Positions 35,656-45,280 of a stretch of DNA of 64,000 nucleotides are shown piece by piece. Source of the DNA: Cellulomonas sp. SG140. Lineage in GTDB: Bacteria; Actinomycetota; Actinomycetes; Actinomycetales; Cellulomonadaceae. Below the pieces are notes generated by a model. The model had not been told where the DNA came from and ran no database searches. It saw only the letters and a program-made list of their open reading frames with translations. Both the position numbers and the translations under genes were made by a program. The stretch covers positions 558,001 to 622,000 of the forward strand of contig NZ_JANZLA010000001.1 in the NCBI RefSeq assembly GCF_025770785.1. The letters run 5' to 3'. Position 1 is the stretch's first letter. Every line of letters begins with the position of its first letter.

Positions 35656-36087
35656 TCAGCCCTCGACGCGGATGCCCATCGAGCGGGCGGTGCCGGCGAT
35701 GATCTTCGCGGCGGCGTCCAGGTCGTTCGCGTTGAGGTCCTCCAGCTTGGTGCTGGCGATCTCGCGGACCTGGGCGTTGGTCAGGGTGGCCACCTTGGTG
35801 GTGTGCGGCGTCGGCGAGCCCTTGGCCACACCGGCGGCCTTCTTGATCAGCTCGGCGGCCGGCGGGGTCTTGGTGACGAAGGTGAACGAGCGGTCCTCGT
35901 ACACCGTGATCTCGACCGGGATGACGTTGCCGCGCTGCGACTCGGTCGCCGCGTTGTAGGCCTTGCAGAACTCCATGATGTTCACGCCGTGCTGACCGAG
36001 CGCCGGGCCGATGGGCGGGGCGGGGGTGGCAGCACCAGCGTTGATCTGGAGCTTGATGAGGCCGGTGACCTTCTTCTTCGGGGGCAT
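35656..36087 (-). CDS. rplK: 50S ribosomal protein L11
   Basis: It forms the thiostrepton-binding GTPase centre with 23S rRNA. The 143-residue protein starts [20 protein letters not shown]. It has [20 protein letters not shown] and the C-terminal RNA-binding domain ending GIRVEG. Confidence 0.97.
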   Translation of the reverse strand: MPPKKKVTGLIKLQINAGAATPAPPIGPALGQHGVNIMEFCKAYNAATESQRGNVIPVEITVYEDRSFTFVTKTPPAAELIKKAAGVAKGSPTPHTTKVATLTNAQVREIASTKLEDLNANDLDAAAKIIAGTARSMGIRVEG

Positions 36088-36181
36088 TGCAGTCCGTTCT
36101 GGTCGTGGGCCGACGCCGTGGGCGATGACCCGGTTGCACTGCCGCGCGGCGAGCGCCGCCCGGCGGGATCAGGGGTGCAGG

Positions 36182-37006
36182 TCAGATCTTGGAGACCTGG
36201 CTGAAGGAGAGCTCGACAGGGGTCTCGCGGCCGAACAGCGAGACGAGCACCTTGAGCTTCTGGTTCTCGGGGTTGATCTCGGAGATCGTCGCCGGCAGCG
36301 TGTCGAACGGGCCGCCGTCGGTGACGGTGACGGACTCGCCGACGGTGAAGTCCACCTGCACCGGCGCCGCAGCCTTGGCTGCCTTCGCCGCGGCCGGGGC
36401 TGCCGGCTGCAGGCTGGGCGCGAGCATCGAGAAGACCTCGGACTGCGTCAGCGGCACGGGCTGGTGGGTGTGGCCGACGAACCCGGTGACGCCGGGGGTG
36501 TGGCGCACGGCGCCCCACGACTCGTCCGTCAGGTCCATGCGCACCAGGACGTAGCCGGGGATCCGGACGCGCTTGACGACCTTGCGCTGCGCGTTCTTGA
36601 TCTCCACGACCTCCTCCATGGGGACCTCCACCTGGTAGATGAAGTCCTCCATGTTGAGGCTCTGGGTGCGGTTCTCCAGGTTCGTCTTCACGCGGTTCTC
36701 GTAGCCCGCGTACGAGTGGATGACGTACCAGTCACCGGGGAGCCGGCGGAGCTTGGCCTTGAACGCGGCGACGGGGTCCTCGTCGGGGTCCGGCTCGTCC
36801 TCGTCGGACGCCAGGTCCTCGTCGGGCTCCGCGGCCTCGTCCTGCTCGGCCTCGTCCTGCTCGAGCTCGTCCTGGACCGGCGCCTCGTCCGCGTCCGTGC
36901 TGGACGGAGCCACGTCCGACGTCCCCTCGACGGCCTCGACCGACTCGAGGGCGTCCTCGAGCTCGGCCTCGGCGCCCGGGGTGGGCTGCGGCGACTCCTG
37001 CGACAC
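36182..37006 (-). CDS. nusG: Transcription antitermination factor NusG
   Basis: It links RNA polymerase with Rho or the ribosome. The NGN domain begins near [18 protein letters not shown] and the C-terminal KOW domain near [18 protein letters not shown]. About 80 acidic residues (Asp/Glu-rich, [11 protein letters not shown]) precede it, an extension seen in actinobacterial NusG. An Ala/Lys linker ([14 protein letters not shown]) separates the domains. The GTG at 37006 is preferred for its ribosome site. A longer frame from 37051 has none. Confidence 0.95.
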   Translation of the reverse strand: MSQESPQPTPGAEAELEDALESVEAVEGTSDVAPSSTDADEAPVQDELEQDEAEQDEAAEPDEDLASDEDEPDPDEDPVAAFKAKLRRLPGDWYVIHSYAGYENRVKTNLENRTQSLNMEDFIYQVEVPMEEVVEIKNAQRKVVKRVRIPGYVLVRMDLTDESWGAVRHTPGVTGFVGHTHQPVPLTQSEVFSMLAPSLQPAAPAAAKAAKAAAPVQVDFTVGESVTVTDGGPFDTLPATISEINPENQKLKVLVSLFGRETPVELSFSQVSKI

Positions 37007-37067
37007 GTGCGAACCTGCTTCCTGCTCGGGGACGAACTGACGGGACCTCACGGGTCCCGGTGGGCGG

Positions 37068-37349
37068 TCAGCCGCCGAACACCCAGAAGGTGAGCTGGCC
37101 GGCGCCGAAGTCGACGACCGTGATGAAGGCCATCACGATCACGACGAACGCGATCACGACCATCGTGTAGGTGCCCAGCTCGGAGCGGGTGGGCCAGACC
37201 ACCTTCTTCAGCTCGGCGACCACCTGGCGCCAGAAAAGGGCGATGCGGGCGAAGAGCCCACGACGCTCCGCGCCGGCGCGAGTGCTCGGTGCCGTGCTGC
37301 GGCGCGGCGCCTTGCCCTCGGACGCAGCCGCGGGTGCGGGTTCGCTCAC
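37068..37349 (-). CDS. secE: Protein translocase subunit SecE
   Basis: This small essential partner of SecY has 93 residues. The N-terminal 40 or so residues are polar. The conserved amphipathic segment [20 protein letters not shown] is followed by a single membrane helix ending TFWVFGG. The start is GTG. It stands between tRNA-Trp and nusG as in most actinobacteria. Confidence 0.96.
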   Translation of the reverse strand: MSEPAPAAASEGKAPRRSTAPSTRAGAERRGLFARIALFWRQVVAELKKVVWPTRSELGTYTMVVIAFVVIVMAFITVVDFGAGQLTFWVFGG

Positions 37350-37499
37350 GTCTGGCCTCTCCCTCTCATGACGGACGTCGCTGGCGCCGAGCCGGACATC
37401 CGTCGCGCGTCACGTCCCGGAGGGACCTGACGGCTGCGGTGCCGGCGTGACCCGCTGGACCGTCCGGCAGACCTGCTCGCGATCGGATGACCGCTTGCG

Positions 37500-37572
37500 C
37501 AGGGCAGACAGGACTCGAACCTGCAACCTGCGGTTTTGGAGACCGCTGCGCTACCAATTGCGCCACTGCCCT
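37500..37572 (-). tRNA. tRNA-Trp (CCA)
   Basis: The minus-strand sequence folds into a full cloverleaf. The acceptor stem is AGGGCAG with CTGCCCT, with a D-arm after TGGCGCA, anticodon loop CTCCAAA (anticodon CCA), T-arm with GGTTCGAGTCC, and discriminator G as expected for Trp. No CCA is encoded. The tRNA-Trp-secE-nusG order is typical. Confidence 0.95.
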
Positions 37573-37655
37573 ACGGTCGTTCGACGTCCGGCACGTGCGA
37601 TCGGTTCCCGCCGAGGGCGCAACTGATCATGACGGACGTCAACCGCCGGGGGCCC

Positions 37656-37685
37656 ACTGTACGCGACCGTGGACGCCCGGTCGAA
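37656..37685 (-). promoter_or_regulatory. Possible promoter of tRNA-Trp-secE-nusG
   Basis: On the minus strand TTCGAC (complement of 37680-37685) and TACAGT (complement of 37656-37661) are spaced by 18 bp. This leaves a 5' trailer of about 75 nt to the tRNA. Confidence 0.4.
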
Positions 37686-37714
37686 CCGCCCCCGGTCCGC
37701 GCGATGATGGCCCG

Positions 37715-38938
37715 GTGAGCCAGCAGACCTCGTCCCCCCGCCCCCGCGTGTCCGCCCGGGTCGGCGCCATCGCCGAGTCCGCCACCCTCGCCGTCGACGC
37801 CCGCGCCAAGGCGCTCAAGGCGGCCGGCCGGCCCGTGATCGGCTTCGGTGCCGGCGAGCCGGACTTCCCGACGCCCCAGCCGATCGTCGAGGCGGCGATC
37901 GCCGCGGCCGCCGATCCCCGCAACCACCGGTACACGCCCGCCGCGGGTCTGCCGGAGCTGCGCGAGGCGATCGCGGCCAAGACGCTGCGCGACTCCGGCT
38001 ACGAGGTGCGCCCGGCGGACGTGCTGGTCACCAACGGCGGCAAGCAGGCGGTGTTCCAGGCGTTCGCGACGATCGTCGACCCCGGTGACGAGGTGCTGCT
38101 GCCCGCGCCGTACTGGACCACCTACCCCGAGGCGATCCGCCTGGCGGGCGGCGTGCCGGTGGAGGTGTTCGCTGACACGGACGCCGGGTACCTGGTCACG
38201 GTCGAGCAGCTCGAGGCGGCGCGGACCGAGCGCACCAAGGCGCTGCTGTTCTGCTCGCCGTCCAACCCGACCGGCGCGGTGTACTCCCCCGAGCAGACCG
38301 AGGAGATCGGCCGCTGGGCTCTCGAGCACGGCATCTGGGTGATCACGGACGAGATCTACGAGCACCTCACCTACGACCACTCGGTGTTCACCCCGATCGT
38401 GCGCGTGGTGCCCGAGCTGGCCGACACGACGATCGTGCTGAACGGCGTCGCCAAGACCTACGCGATGACCGGTTGGCGCGTGGGCTGGATGATCGGCCCG
38501 TCGGACGTCGTGAAGGCCGCGACCAACCTGCAGTCGCACCTGACGTCGAACGTGGCGAACGTGTCGCAGCGCGCGGCGATCGCGGCGCTCACCGGCGACC
38601 TGTCGGCGGTCGAGGCGATGCGGTCCGCGTTCGACCGACGGCGCCGGACGATGGTGTCGATGCTCGAGCAGATCGACGGCGTGCGGATCCCCGCCCCGCA
38701 GGGGGCGTTCTACGCCTACCCGTCGGTCAAGGGTGTGCTGGGCCGGACGATCCGCGGCGTCACGCCGGCGACGTCCGCCGAGCTGGCGGCGCTGATCCTC
38801 GACCAGGTCGAGGTCGCGGTGGTGCCGGGCGAGGCGTTCGGGCCGTCGGGGTACCTGCGGCTGTCGTACGCGCTGGGCGACGACGACCTGGTGGAGGGCG
38901 TCGGCCGGATCGTGTCCCTGCTGGGCGAGGCGAGCTGA
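37715..38938 (+). CDS. aspC: Pyridoxal-phosphate aspartate/aromatic aminotransferase, class I
   Basis: It transfers amino groups between aspartate (or related donors) and 2-oxoglutarate. The 407-residue class-I fold has [20 protein letters not shown] and the PLP-lysine in [17 protein letters not shown]. The start is GTG 37715; a GATGAT hexamer 6 nt before it could be a -10 box of a leaderless message. It is divergent from tRNA-Trp. Substrate preference cannot be read from the sequence. Confidence 0.85.
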   Translation: MSQQTSSPRPRVSARVGAIAESATLAVDARAKALKAAGRPVIGFGAGEPDFPTPQPIVEAAIAAAADPRNHRYTPAAGLPELREAIAAKTLRDSGYEVRPADVLVTNGGKQAVFQAFATIVDPGDEVLLPAPYWTTYPEAIRLAGGVPVEVFADTDAGYLVTVEQLEAARTERTKALLFCSPSNPTGAVYSPEQTEEIGRWALEHGIWVITDEIYEHLTYDHSVFTPIVRVVPELADTTIVLNGVAKTYAMTGWRVGWMIGPSDVVKAATNLQSHLTSNVANVSQRAAIAALTGDLSAVEAMRSAFDRRRRTMVSMLEQIDGVRIPAPQGAFYAYPSVKGVLGRTIRGVTPATSAELAALILDQVEVAVVPGEAFGPSGYLRLSYALGDDDLVEGVGRIVSLLGEAS

Positions 38939-38992
38939 TCCGCGGGGTGCGCGGAGGGCCGACGCTCGCCGCGCACCACGACGGACCGGCCC

Positions 38993-39010
38993 GTCCACCG
39001 ATCGGTGGAC
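38993..39010 (+). promoter_or_regulatory. 18-bp perfect palindrome upstream of the ABC exporter
   Basis: GTCCACCG, AT, CGGTGGAC form a perfect dyad. With only two bases between the arms it is a poor RNA hairpin and looks more like a DNA operator. A TAGGGC hexamer follows 3 nt later. The downstream two-component regulator or an unlinked repressor could bind here. Confidence 0.5.
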
Positions 39011-39053
39011 CCGTAGGGCGGTGACCCGGCCGTCGCGGCCGGGGTCTCCCGGC

Positions 39054-39069
39054 GACCACGCTCGTGGTC
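39054..39069 (+). promoter_or_regulatory. 16-bp palindrome abutting the ABC ATPase start
   Basis: GACCACG, CT, CGTGGTC is a perfect dyad ending at the base before the ATG at 39070. It would overlap the place of a ribosome site, and none is visible. It may act as an operator or as translational control. Confidence 0.45.
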
Positions 39070-40019
<950 letters not shown>

Positions 40020-40023
<4 letters not shown>

Positions 40024-40874
40024 GCGCGCTCCCCGTACCGACCGACCGCGCGGCGGCCGTCACGACCCCTCCCCTGCCCGGTGTGCTGCGCCTGGGCCTG
40101 GTCCGTGCCGGGTACGAGCTGCGGGCCTACGCCCGCGAGCGCGACGCGGTGGCGTTCATCTTCCTGTACCCGGTGGTGATGCTCGGCATCTTCGCGACGG
40201 TGTTCGGCCGGGACGGCGGCACCGTCGGTCCGGTCAGCTTCGCCCAGTACTTCCTGCCCGGCATGGTGGCGACCGGCGTGATGCTGTCGAGCTTCCAGAA
40301 CCTGGCGACGTTCGTCGCCGTCGAGCGCGACGAGGGCGCCCTCAAGCGCCTGCGCGGCACCCCCCTGCCGGCCGCGTCGTACTTCCTCGGCAAGGTGGGG
40401 CAGGTGCTGGTGACGGCCCTGCTGCAGACGGCGCTGCTGATCGGCGCGGCTGCCCTGCTGTGGGACGTGCCGCTGCCGAGCGACGCCGGCCGCTGGCTGA
40501 CCTTCGCGTGGGTGTTCGTGCTCGGTACGGCCACCGGGTCGGTGTGCGGGGTCGCGTTCTCCTCGGTGCCGAGGTCCGGCCGGTCCGCGAGCGCCGTGGT
40601 GGTGCCGATCGTGCTGGTGCTGCAGTTCGTCTCCGGCGTGTTCTTCCAGTACGACCAGCTGCCGACGTGGATGCAGGACGTCGCGTCGGTGTTCCCGCTG
40701 AAGTGGATGGCGCAGGGCATGCGGTCGGTGTTCCTGCCGGACGGTGCGCTGTCGATGGAGCCGTCCGGCTCCTGGCAGCACGGGCCTGCCGCGGCGGTGC
40801 TCGCCGCCTGGCTGGTGCTGGGCCTGGTGCTCGGCGGCCGGCGGTTCCGGTGGCTGCGGCGGGACGACGGATGA
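40020..40874 (+). CDS. ABC-2 type exporter, membrane subunit
   Basis: The 284-residue permease has about six membrane helices and the ABC-2 pattern (YPVVMLGIFATVFG, SSFQNLATFVAVERDEGALK, RLRGTPLPAASYFLGK). It pairs with the ATPase to export an unknown substrate. A strong hairpin follows, separating the exporter from the sensor kinase behind it. Confidence 0.85.
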
Positions 40875-40890
40875 CGGTTGCACCTGGCGA

Positions 40891-40931
40891 CGCCGGGGTC
40901 GGTCCGCGCGAGGTGCGGACCGACCCCGGCG
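40891..40931 (+). terminator. Perfect 17-bp hairpin between exporter and sensor kinase
   Basis: Arms 40891-40907 and 40915-40931 (CGCCGGGGTCGGTCCGC with its complement) pair fully around a 7-nt loop, 16 nt past the permease stop. It supports a break in transcription here, and argues against the ATG that overlaps the permease stop as the kinase start. Confidence 0.65.
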
Positions 40932-40993
40932 TGGCGCGCGCGTGGTCCTCCAGGGCGTCGTGGTGGCTGCGGGGTCTGTGGGAGGGTCGGGCC

Positions 40994-42286
40994 ATGCCAG
41001 CGCAGCTGCCGCACGAGGCGGTGAGCGGCCCGACCACGGTCGCGCAGCGGGTCGACCGCGCGGTGCGCCGGCTCAGCGGCTGGGACGCGCTGTTCTTCGC
41101 GCTGACCGCGGTCGCGGCCGTCGCGATCGTCGTCTCGGGGCCCGCCGGTTCGCGGACGTGGTGGGCCCTGGGCGTGATCCTCGCGCTGGTCACGGCATAC
41201 GTGCTGGTCGGCCGGGCGGCGATGGACGGCCGGCACCCCGGCCGGGCGGACGCCTACCTCGCGCTGCTGCTGCCGCTGACGGCGGTCTCCACCGCCCTGA
41301 CCAGCGCCGGGTTCGTGCTGCTGTTCGTCGCCTATACCCAGATCTGGTTCTTCAGCCGGAGCCGGTTGCGGGGCGCCGTGTGGTGCACCGGCCTGACAGT
41401 GGTGGTGATCGCGGCCGCGACCGTGGCCGCCGGGGGCTGGCGGGACGATCTGGTCGGCTTCGCCGCGCAGATGCTGGCCAGCCTGGTGTTCAGCATCGTG
41501 CTCGGCCTGTGGATCACCATGACGGCCGAGCAGAGCGAGGAGCGGGCCGAGCTGCTGCGGCGCCTCGAGGCGGCCCAGGCCGAGCTGGCGGCGACCCACC
41601 ACGCGGCGGGCGTGGTGGCCGAGCGGCAGCGGCTGGCGCAGGAGATCCACGACACGCTCGCCCAGGGGTTCACCTCCGTGGTGATGCTCGCGCAGACCAC
41701 GCAGGCGGAGCTCGACCGGGGTCGACCCGAGGCGGCGCGGACCCGGGTGACCCAGATCGAGCAGGTCGCGCGGGACAACCTCGCCGAGGCGCGCAGCCTG
41801 GTCGCCGCCTTCGGGCCGGCCGGGCTGCGGGACGCCTCGCTGGGCGAGGCGCTGGTCCGGCTGACCGAGCGGTTCTCCGCGGAGGCCGACGTGCAGGTGC
41901 GGCTGGTCGGGGACCGCACCGCCGGTGACGACCTGCCGCGCGAGGCGCAGGTGGTGCTGCTCCGCGCGGCGCAGGAGGCCCTGGCCAACGTCCGCAAGCA
42001 CGCTGCCGCGAGCACCGTGACGCTCGAGCTGGTGCCGTCCCACGGCGAGGTGCGGCTCGAGGTGGTGGACGACGGTCGCGGGCTGCCCGCCGGCACCACC
42101 GAGGGGAACGGGCTGCGCGGCATGCGGGAACGCGTGCGCGAGGGCGGCGGCTCGCTCGACGTCGGAGCGGGACCGGCGGGTGGGACGCGCGTCGCGGTGA
42201 CGGTGCCGGACGGGACGGCGAACGAACGACCGCCGGCACGCGGGCTCGGACCCGCACCGCAACGAGCTGAGCAGGAGGTTCCGTGA
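40994..42286 (+). CDS. Sensor histidine kinase (HisKA_3, NarL-type partner)
   Basis: This is a membrane sensor of about 430 residues. Roughly five membrane helices lie at residues 30-180. Then come a coiled segment and the dimerisation domain with phospho-acceptor His219 in RLAQEIHDTLAQ. The HATPase follows with N-box ALANVRKHA, then DDGRG and GNGLRGMRERV. The start at 40994 has GGAGGG at 7-nt spacing. An ATG overlapping the permease stop (40871) is in frame, but a strong hairpin lies between. The response regulator overlaps by GTGA. Confidence 0.87.
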   Translation: MPAQLPHEAVSGPTTVAQRVDRAVRRLSGWDALFFALTAVAAVAIVVSGPAGSRTWWALGVILALVTAYVLVGRAAMDGRHPGRADAYLALLLPLTAVSTALTSAGFVLLFVAYTQIWFFSRSRLRGAVWCTGLTVVVIAAATVAAGGWRDDLVGFAAQMLASLVFSIVLGLWITMTAEQSEERAELLRRLEAAQAELAATHHAAGVVAERQRLAQEIHDTLAQGFTSVVMLAQTTQAELDRGRPEAARTRVTQIEQVARDNLAEARSLVAAFGPAGLRDASLGEALVRLTERFSAEADVQVRLVGDRTAGDDLPREAQVVLLRAAQEALANVRKHAAASTVTLELVPSHGEVRLEVVDDGRGLPAGTTEGNGLRGMRERVREGGGSLDVGAGPAGGTRVAVTVPDGTANERPPARGLGPAPQRAEQEVP

Positions 42287-42906
42287 TCCGCGTCCTGATC
42301 GCCGACGACCACCCGGTGGTGCGCTCCGGCCTGGCAGGCATGCTCGGTGTCGAGCCGGACGTCGAGGTGGTCGGCGAGGCGTCCGACGGCGAGGAGGCCG
42401 TGGCGCTCGCCACCGGGTTGCGTCCGGACCTGGTGCTGATGGACCTGCGGATGCCGCGGATGGACGGAGCCGAGGCGACCGCTCGCATCGCGCGGGAGGT
42501 GCCCGGCGTGCACGTGCTGGTGCTCACCACGTACGAGACGGACACCGACATCCTGCGCGCCGTCGAGGCGGGCGCGACCGGGTACCTGCTGAAGGACACC
42601 CCGCGCGACCAGCTCGTCGCCGGCCTGCGGGCCGCTGCTCGTGGCGAGTCGGCGCTGTCCCCGTCCGTCGCCCGCCGGCTGGTGCAGCAGCTGCGCGGCG
42701 GCGACGAGCGCCTGACGGCCCGTGAGCAGGAGGTGCTGGCGCTGGTGGCCCGGGGGCTGTCGAACGTCGCCATCGGACGCGAGCTCTACATCACCGAGGC
42801 GACCGTGAAGACGCACCTGCTGCGCGCCTTCGCCAAGCTCGGTGTCGACGACCGGACGCGCGCCGTCACGGTGGCGATCGAGCGCGGCATCCTGCCGGGG
42901 GCATGA
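42283..42906 (+). CDS. Response regulator, NarL/LuxR family
   Basis: The 207-residue protein has a receiver domain with phospho-acceptor Asp54 in LVLMDLRMP, DDH at 8-10 and Lys in LLKDTP. The C-terminal LuxR helix-turn-helix is LTAREQEVLALVARGLSNVA. It partners the overlapping kinase gene and probably controls the ABC exporter in front; the palindromes before the ATPase gene are candidate sites. Confidence 0.92.
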   Translation: MIRVLIADDHPVVRSGLAGMLGVEPDVEVVGEASDGEEAVALATGLRPDLVLMDLRMPRMDGAEATARIAREVPGVHVLVLTTYETDTDILRAVEAGATGYLLKDTPRDQLVAGLRAAARGESALSPSVARRLVQQLRGGDERLTAREQEVLALVARGLSNVAIGRELYITEATVKTHLLRAFAKLGVDDRTRAVTVAIERGILPGA

Positions 42907-42936
42907 CCTGCGTCCGCCCCGACGGCGGGCGCCACG

Positions 42937-42967
42937 TAGGGTGACGGGCATGCTGGAGGCCCGCTGA
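42937..42967 (+). promoter_or_regulatory. Leaderless promoter and five-codon mini-ORF before the deaminase
   Basis: TAGGGT (42937-42942) lies 7 nt before ATG 42950. This matches actinobacterial -10 spacing for a leaderless message. The ATG opens a mini-ORF encoding MLEAR, then TGA. The GGAGG inside it sits 4 nt before the proposed CTG start of the deaminase, and the TGA overlaps that CTG (CTGA). This suggests termination-reinitiation coupling. Confidence 0.45.
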
Positions 42968-44004
42968 GCACCGAGAGCGGGCGCGACCTGCGGGCCCTGC
43001 CCAAGGCGCACCTGCACCTGCACTTCACCGGGTCGATGCGCTCGGCCACGTTGACGGACATGGCGGCCCGCCGCGGCATCGTCCTGCCCGACCTGCTGCA
43101 GGAGGGCGAGCGGGTGCACGTGCCGGCCGACGAACGCGGCTGGTTCCGGTTCCAGCGGCTCTACGACGCGGCGCGTGCGTGCGTGCGCTCCGAGGCGGAC
43201 ATGCGGCGGATCGTCGACGAGGCCGCCGCGGACGATGCCGCCGAGGGCTCGGGACGGCTCGAGATCCAGGTGGACCCCACGTCCTACGCCCCGTTCGTCG
43301 GCGGCCTGACCCCGGCCCTGGAGATCGTGCTCGACGAGGCCCGGGCGGCCTCCGCCCGGCACGGTGTGGAGGTGGCCGTCGTCGTCGCCGCGTCGCGGCT
43401 GCGCCACCCGCTCGACGCCCGCACCCTGGCCCGGCTGGCCGCGAGGCACGCCGGTGAGGGGCCGGGCGAGGTGGTGGGGTTCGGGCTGTCGAACGACGAG
43501 CGCCGGGGCGACACCTCCGCGTTCGCGCCGGCGTTCGCCATCGCGCGCCACGCAGGCCTCGCCTCGGTGCCGCACGGCGGTGAGCTGCTGGGGCCCACCC
43601 ACGTCGACCAGGTGCTGGACCAGCTCGAGCCGGACCGGCTGGGGCACGGCGTCCGTTCCGTCGAGGACCCCGCGGTGCTGGAGCGCGTGCTCGAGTCGGG
43701 CGTGGCGCTGGAGGTCTGCCCGGCGTCCAACGTCTCGCTCGGCATCTACGCCACGTCGGCGGACGTGCCGCTGCGCGCCCTGGCGCAGGCGGGCGCGCAG
43801 GTGGCGCTCGGTGCGGACGACCCGCTGCTGTTCCGGTCGCGGCTGGTGGAGCAGTACCGGACGGCCCGCGAGGTGCACGGGTTCACCGACACGGAGCTCG
43901 CTCAGCTGGCCCGGGGGTCGATCCTGGCCAGCCGCGCGTCGGCGACGACGAAGGACCGGCTGCTGGCCGGCGTGGACGACTGGCTCGCGACCCCGGCGGG
44001 CTGA
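42964..44004 (+). CDS. Adenosine deaminase-like metal-dependent hydrolase
   Basis: It probably deaminates adenosine or a related purine or aminodeoxy substrate. The metal ligands begin with HLHLHFTGS, which lies before the first ATG of the frame (43036). Any protein starting there would lack the site. The only fitting start is CTG 42964 with GGAGG upstream, giving 346 residues. Further motifs are VGFGLSNDE, SVPHGGE, LGHGVRS, EVCPASNVSLGIY and LGADDPLLF. Some differ from canonical adenosine deaminase (TDDP is ADDP), so the true substrate may vary. It is convergent with murB. Confidence 0.75.
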   Translation: MSTESGRDLRALPKAHLHLHFTGSMRSATLTDMAARRGIVLPDLLQEGERVHVPADERGWFRFQRLYDAARACVRSEADMRRIVDEAAADDAAEGSGRLEIQVDPTSYAPFVGGLTPALEIVLDEARAASARHGVEVAVVVAASRLRHPLDARTLARLAARHAGEGPGEVVGFGLSNDERRGDTSAFAPAFAIARHAGLASVPHGGELLGPTHVDQVLDQLEPDRLGHGVRSVEDPAVLERVLESGVALEVCPASNVSLGIYATSADVPLRALAQAGAQVALGADDPLLFRSRLVEQYRTAREVHGFTDTELAQLARGSILASRASATTKDRLLAGVDDWLATPAG

Positions 44005-44023
44005 CCCGCGCGACGGCCGGCGG

Positions 44024-45181
44024 TCAGAGCGCCGCGCCCACCAGTACCGGCTCCGGCTCCAGCACCACGCCGAAACGCCGCGCCACGCCGTCCCGGACGG
44101 TGCGAGCCAGCGCCAGCAGGTCCGCAGCCGTCGCGCCGCCACGGTTGGTCAGCGCCAGCACGTGCTTGCCGGAGAGCCGCGCGGGACCGTCACCGAACCC
44201 CTTCGCGAAGCCGGCGTGGTCGATCAGCCACGCGGCGCTCGTCTTGACGCCGCCAGGCACACCGTCCCGCGTGCCGTCGTCCGGCAGCGGGAACCGCGGG
44301 GCGTCCGGCGGCAGCTGCGCCGCCTGCTCGGGCGTCAGCAGCGGGTTGGTGAAGAAGGACCCGGCGCTCCACGTGTCGTGGTCGGACGGGTCCAGCACCA
44401 TGCCCTTTCCCGCGCGCAGGCTCAGCACGGCCTTGCGCACGTCGGCCAGCGGGGCACGCTCACCGAGCTCGACGCCGAGCGTCCGCGCCAGCTCGGCGTA
44501 CGCGATCGGAGCCGACAGCGCGCCCTGCCGCAGCTGGAGCGTGACGTCGAGCACGACGTAGCGGGGGGTGGGCCACCACGGCGCCCCGGGGTCCTCGTCG
44601 GACGGTGCCGCACGCATGGACCGCTTGAGCAGCGAGCTGCGGTAGGACAGCTGCAGGTCGGACAGCGCGAGCGTGCGGACCCGGCCGCGCGCCCGGTCCC
44701 ACGTGCGCACGCTGGCGATCGTCTGGGCGACCTCCTGCCCGTAGGCCCCGATGTTCTGCACCGGTGCGGCACCGACGGAGCCGGGGATGCCGGAAAGCGC
44801 CTCGATCCCGTAGAGCCGGTGCTCACCAGCGAACGCGACGACCTCGTCCCACGGCTGACCGGCTGGCAGCTGGTACGTCACCCCGGCGCACGCGGAGTGG
44901 TCCGGGACGTCGATGCCGGTGCGGACGTCGCGCACGACGACGCCGTCGAACCCCTCGTCGGCCACCAGCAGGTTGGACCCGCCGCCGACGACCAGCAGCG
45001 GCTCGCCGGCCTCGTCCGCGGTCCGTACGGCGTCGATCAGCTCCGCCTCCGTGGCCGTCTCCACGTAGCGGGCGGCGGGGCCACCGACGCGCAGCGTGGT
45101 GAGGTCCGCCAGCGTCGGCACCGGTGCCGGACCGTCCTGCGCGGGCTCGCTGGCGGACGTGGTGGTCGGCTCGGCAGTCAC
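44024..45181 (-). CDS. murB: UDP-N-acetylenolpyruvoylglucosamine reductase
   Basis: This FAD enzyme makes UDP-N-acetylmuramate for peptidoglycan. The 385-residue sequence has LRVGGPA, VVGGGSNLLV, IEALSGIPGSVGAAPVQNIGA and the catalytic YGQEV region. The Ser acid is in AGSFFTNP, and the C-terminal Glu is in LEPEPVLVG. The GTG start lies 6 nt after a TAGCCT -10 element, so it is probably leaderless. The 15-bp repeats begin just behind this element. Confidence 0.93.
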   Translation of the reverse strand: MTAEPTTTSASEPAQDGPAPVPTLADLTTLRVGGPAARYVETATEAELIDAVRTADEAGEPLLVVGGGSNLLVADEGFDGVVVRDVRTGIDVPDHSACAGVTYQLPAGQPWDEVVAFAGEHRLYGIEALSGIPGSVGAAPVQNIGAYGQEVAQTIASVRTWDRARGRVRTLALSDLQLSYRSSLLKRSMRAAPSDEDPGAPWWPTPRYVVLDVTLQLRQGALSAPIAYAELARTLGVELGERAPLADVRKAVLSLRAGKGMVLDPSDHDTWSAGSFFTNPLLTPEQAAQLPPDAPRFPLPDDGTRDGVPGGVKTSAAWLIDHAGFAKGFGDGPARLSGKHVLALTNRGGATAADLLALARTVRDGVARRFGVVLEPEPVLVGAAL

Positions 45182-45187
45182 TCGGCC

Positions 45188-45193
45188 AGGCTA
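45188..45193 (-). promoter_or_regulatory. Leaderless -10 element of murB
   Basis: TAGCCT on the minus strand stands exactly 6 nt before the GTG start. No ribosome site precedes the start, consistent with leaderless translation. The -35 region falls inside the 15-bp tandem repeats. Confidence 0.55.
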
Positions 45194-45195
45194 AG

Positions 45196-45280
45196 CCCGG
45201 TCGTGCTTGGCCCGGTCGCGCTGGGCCCGGTCGAGCTGGGTCCGGTCGCGCTAGGCCCGGTCGTGCTGGGCCCGGTCGCG
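45196..45280. repeat. 15-bp tandem repeat overlapping an MFS gene end and the murB promoter
   Basis: About 5.6 copies of CCCGGTCGTGCTGGG with small variations. The left copies cover the -35 region of murB; the right copies encode the last residues of the upstream MFS protein. Period 15 keeps the coding frame, so copy-number change would alter the spacing before murB as well as the MFS tail. Confidence 0.85.

Noticed and set aside
43036-44004. Deaminase starting at the first ATG
   Set aside because: That start removes the HLHLH metal ligands, which the frame encodes directly upstream.
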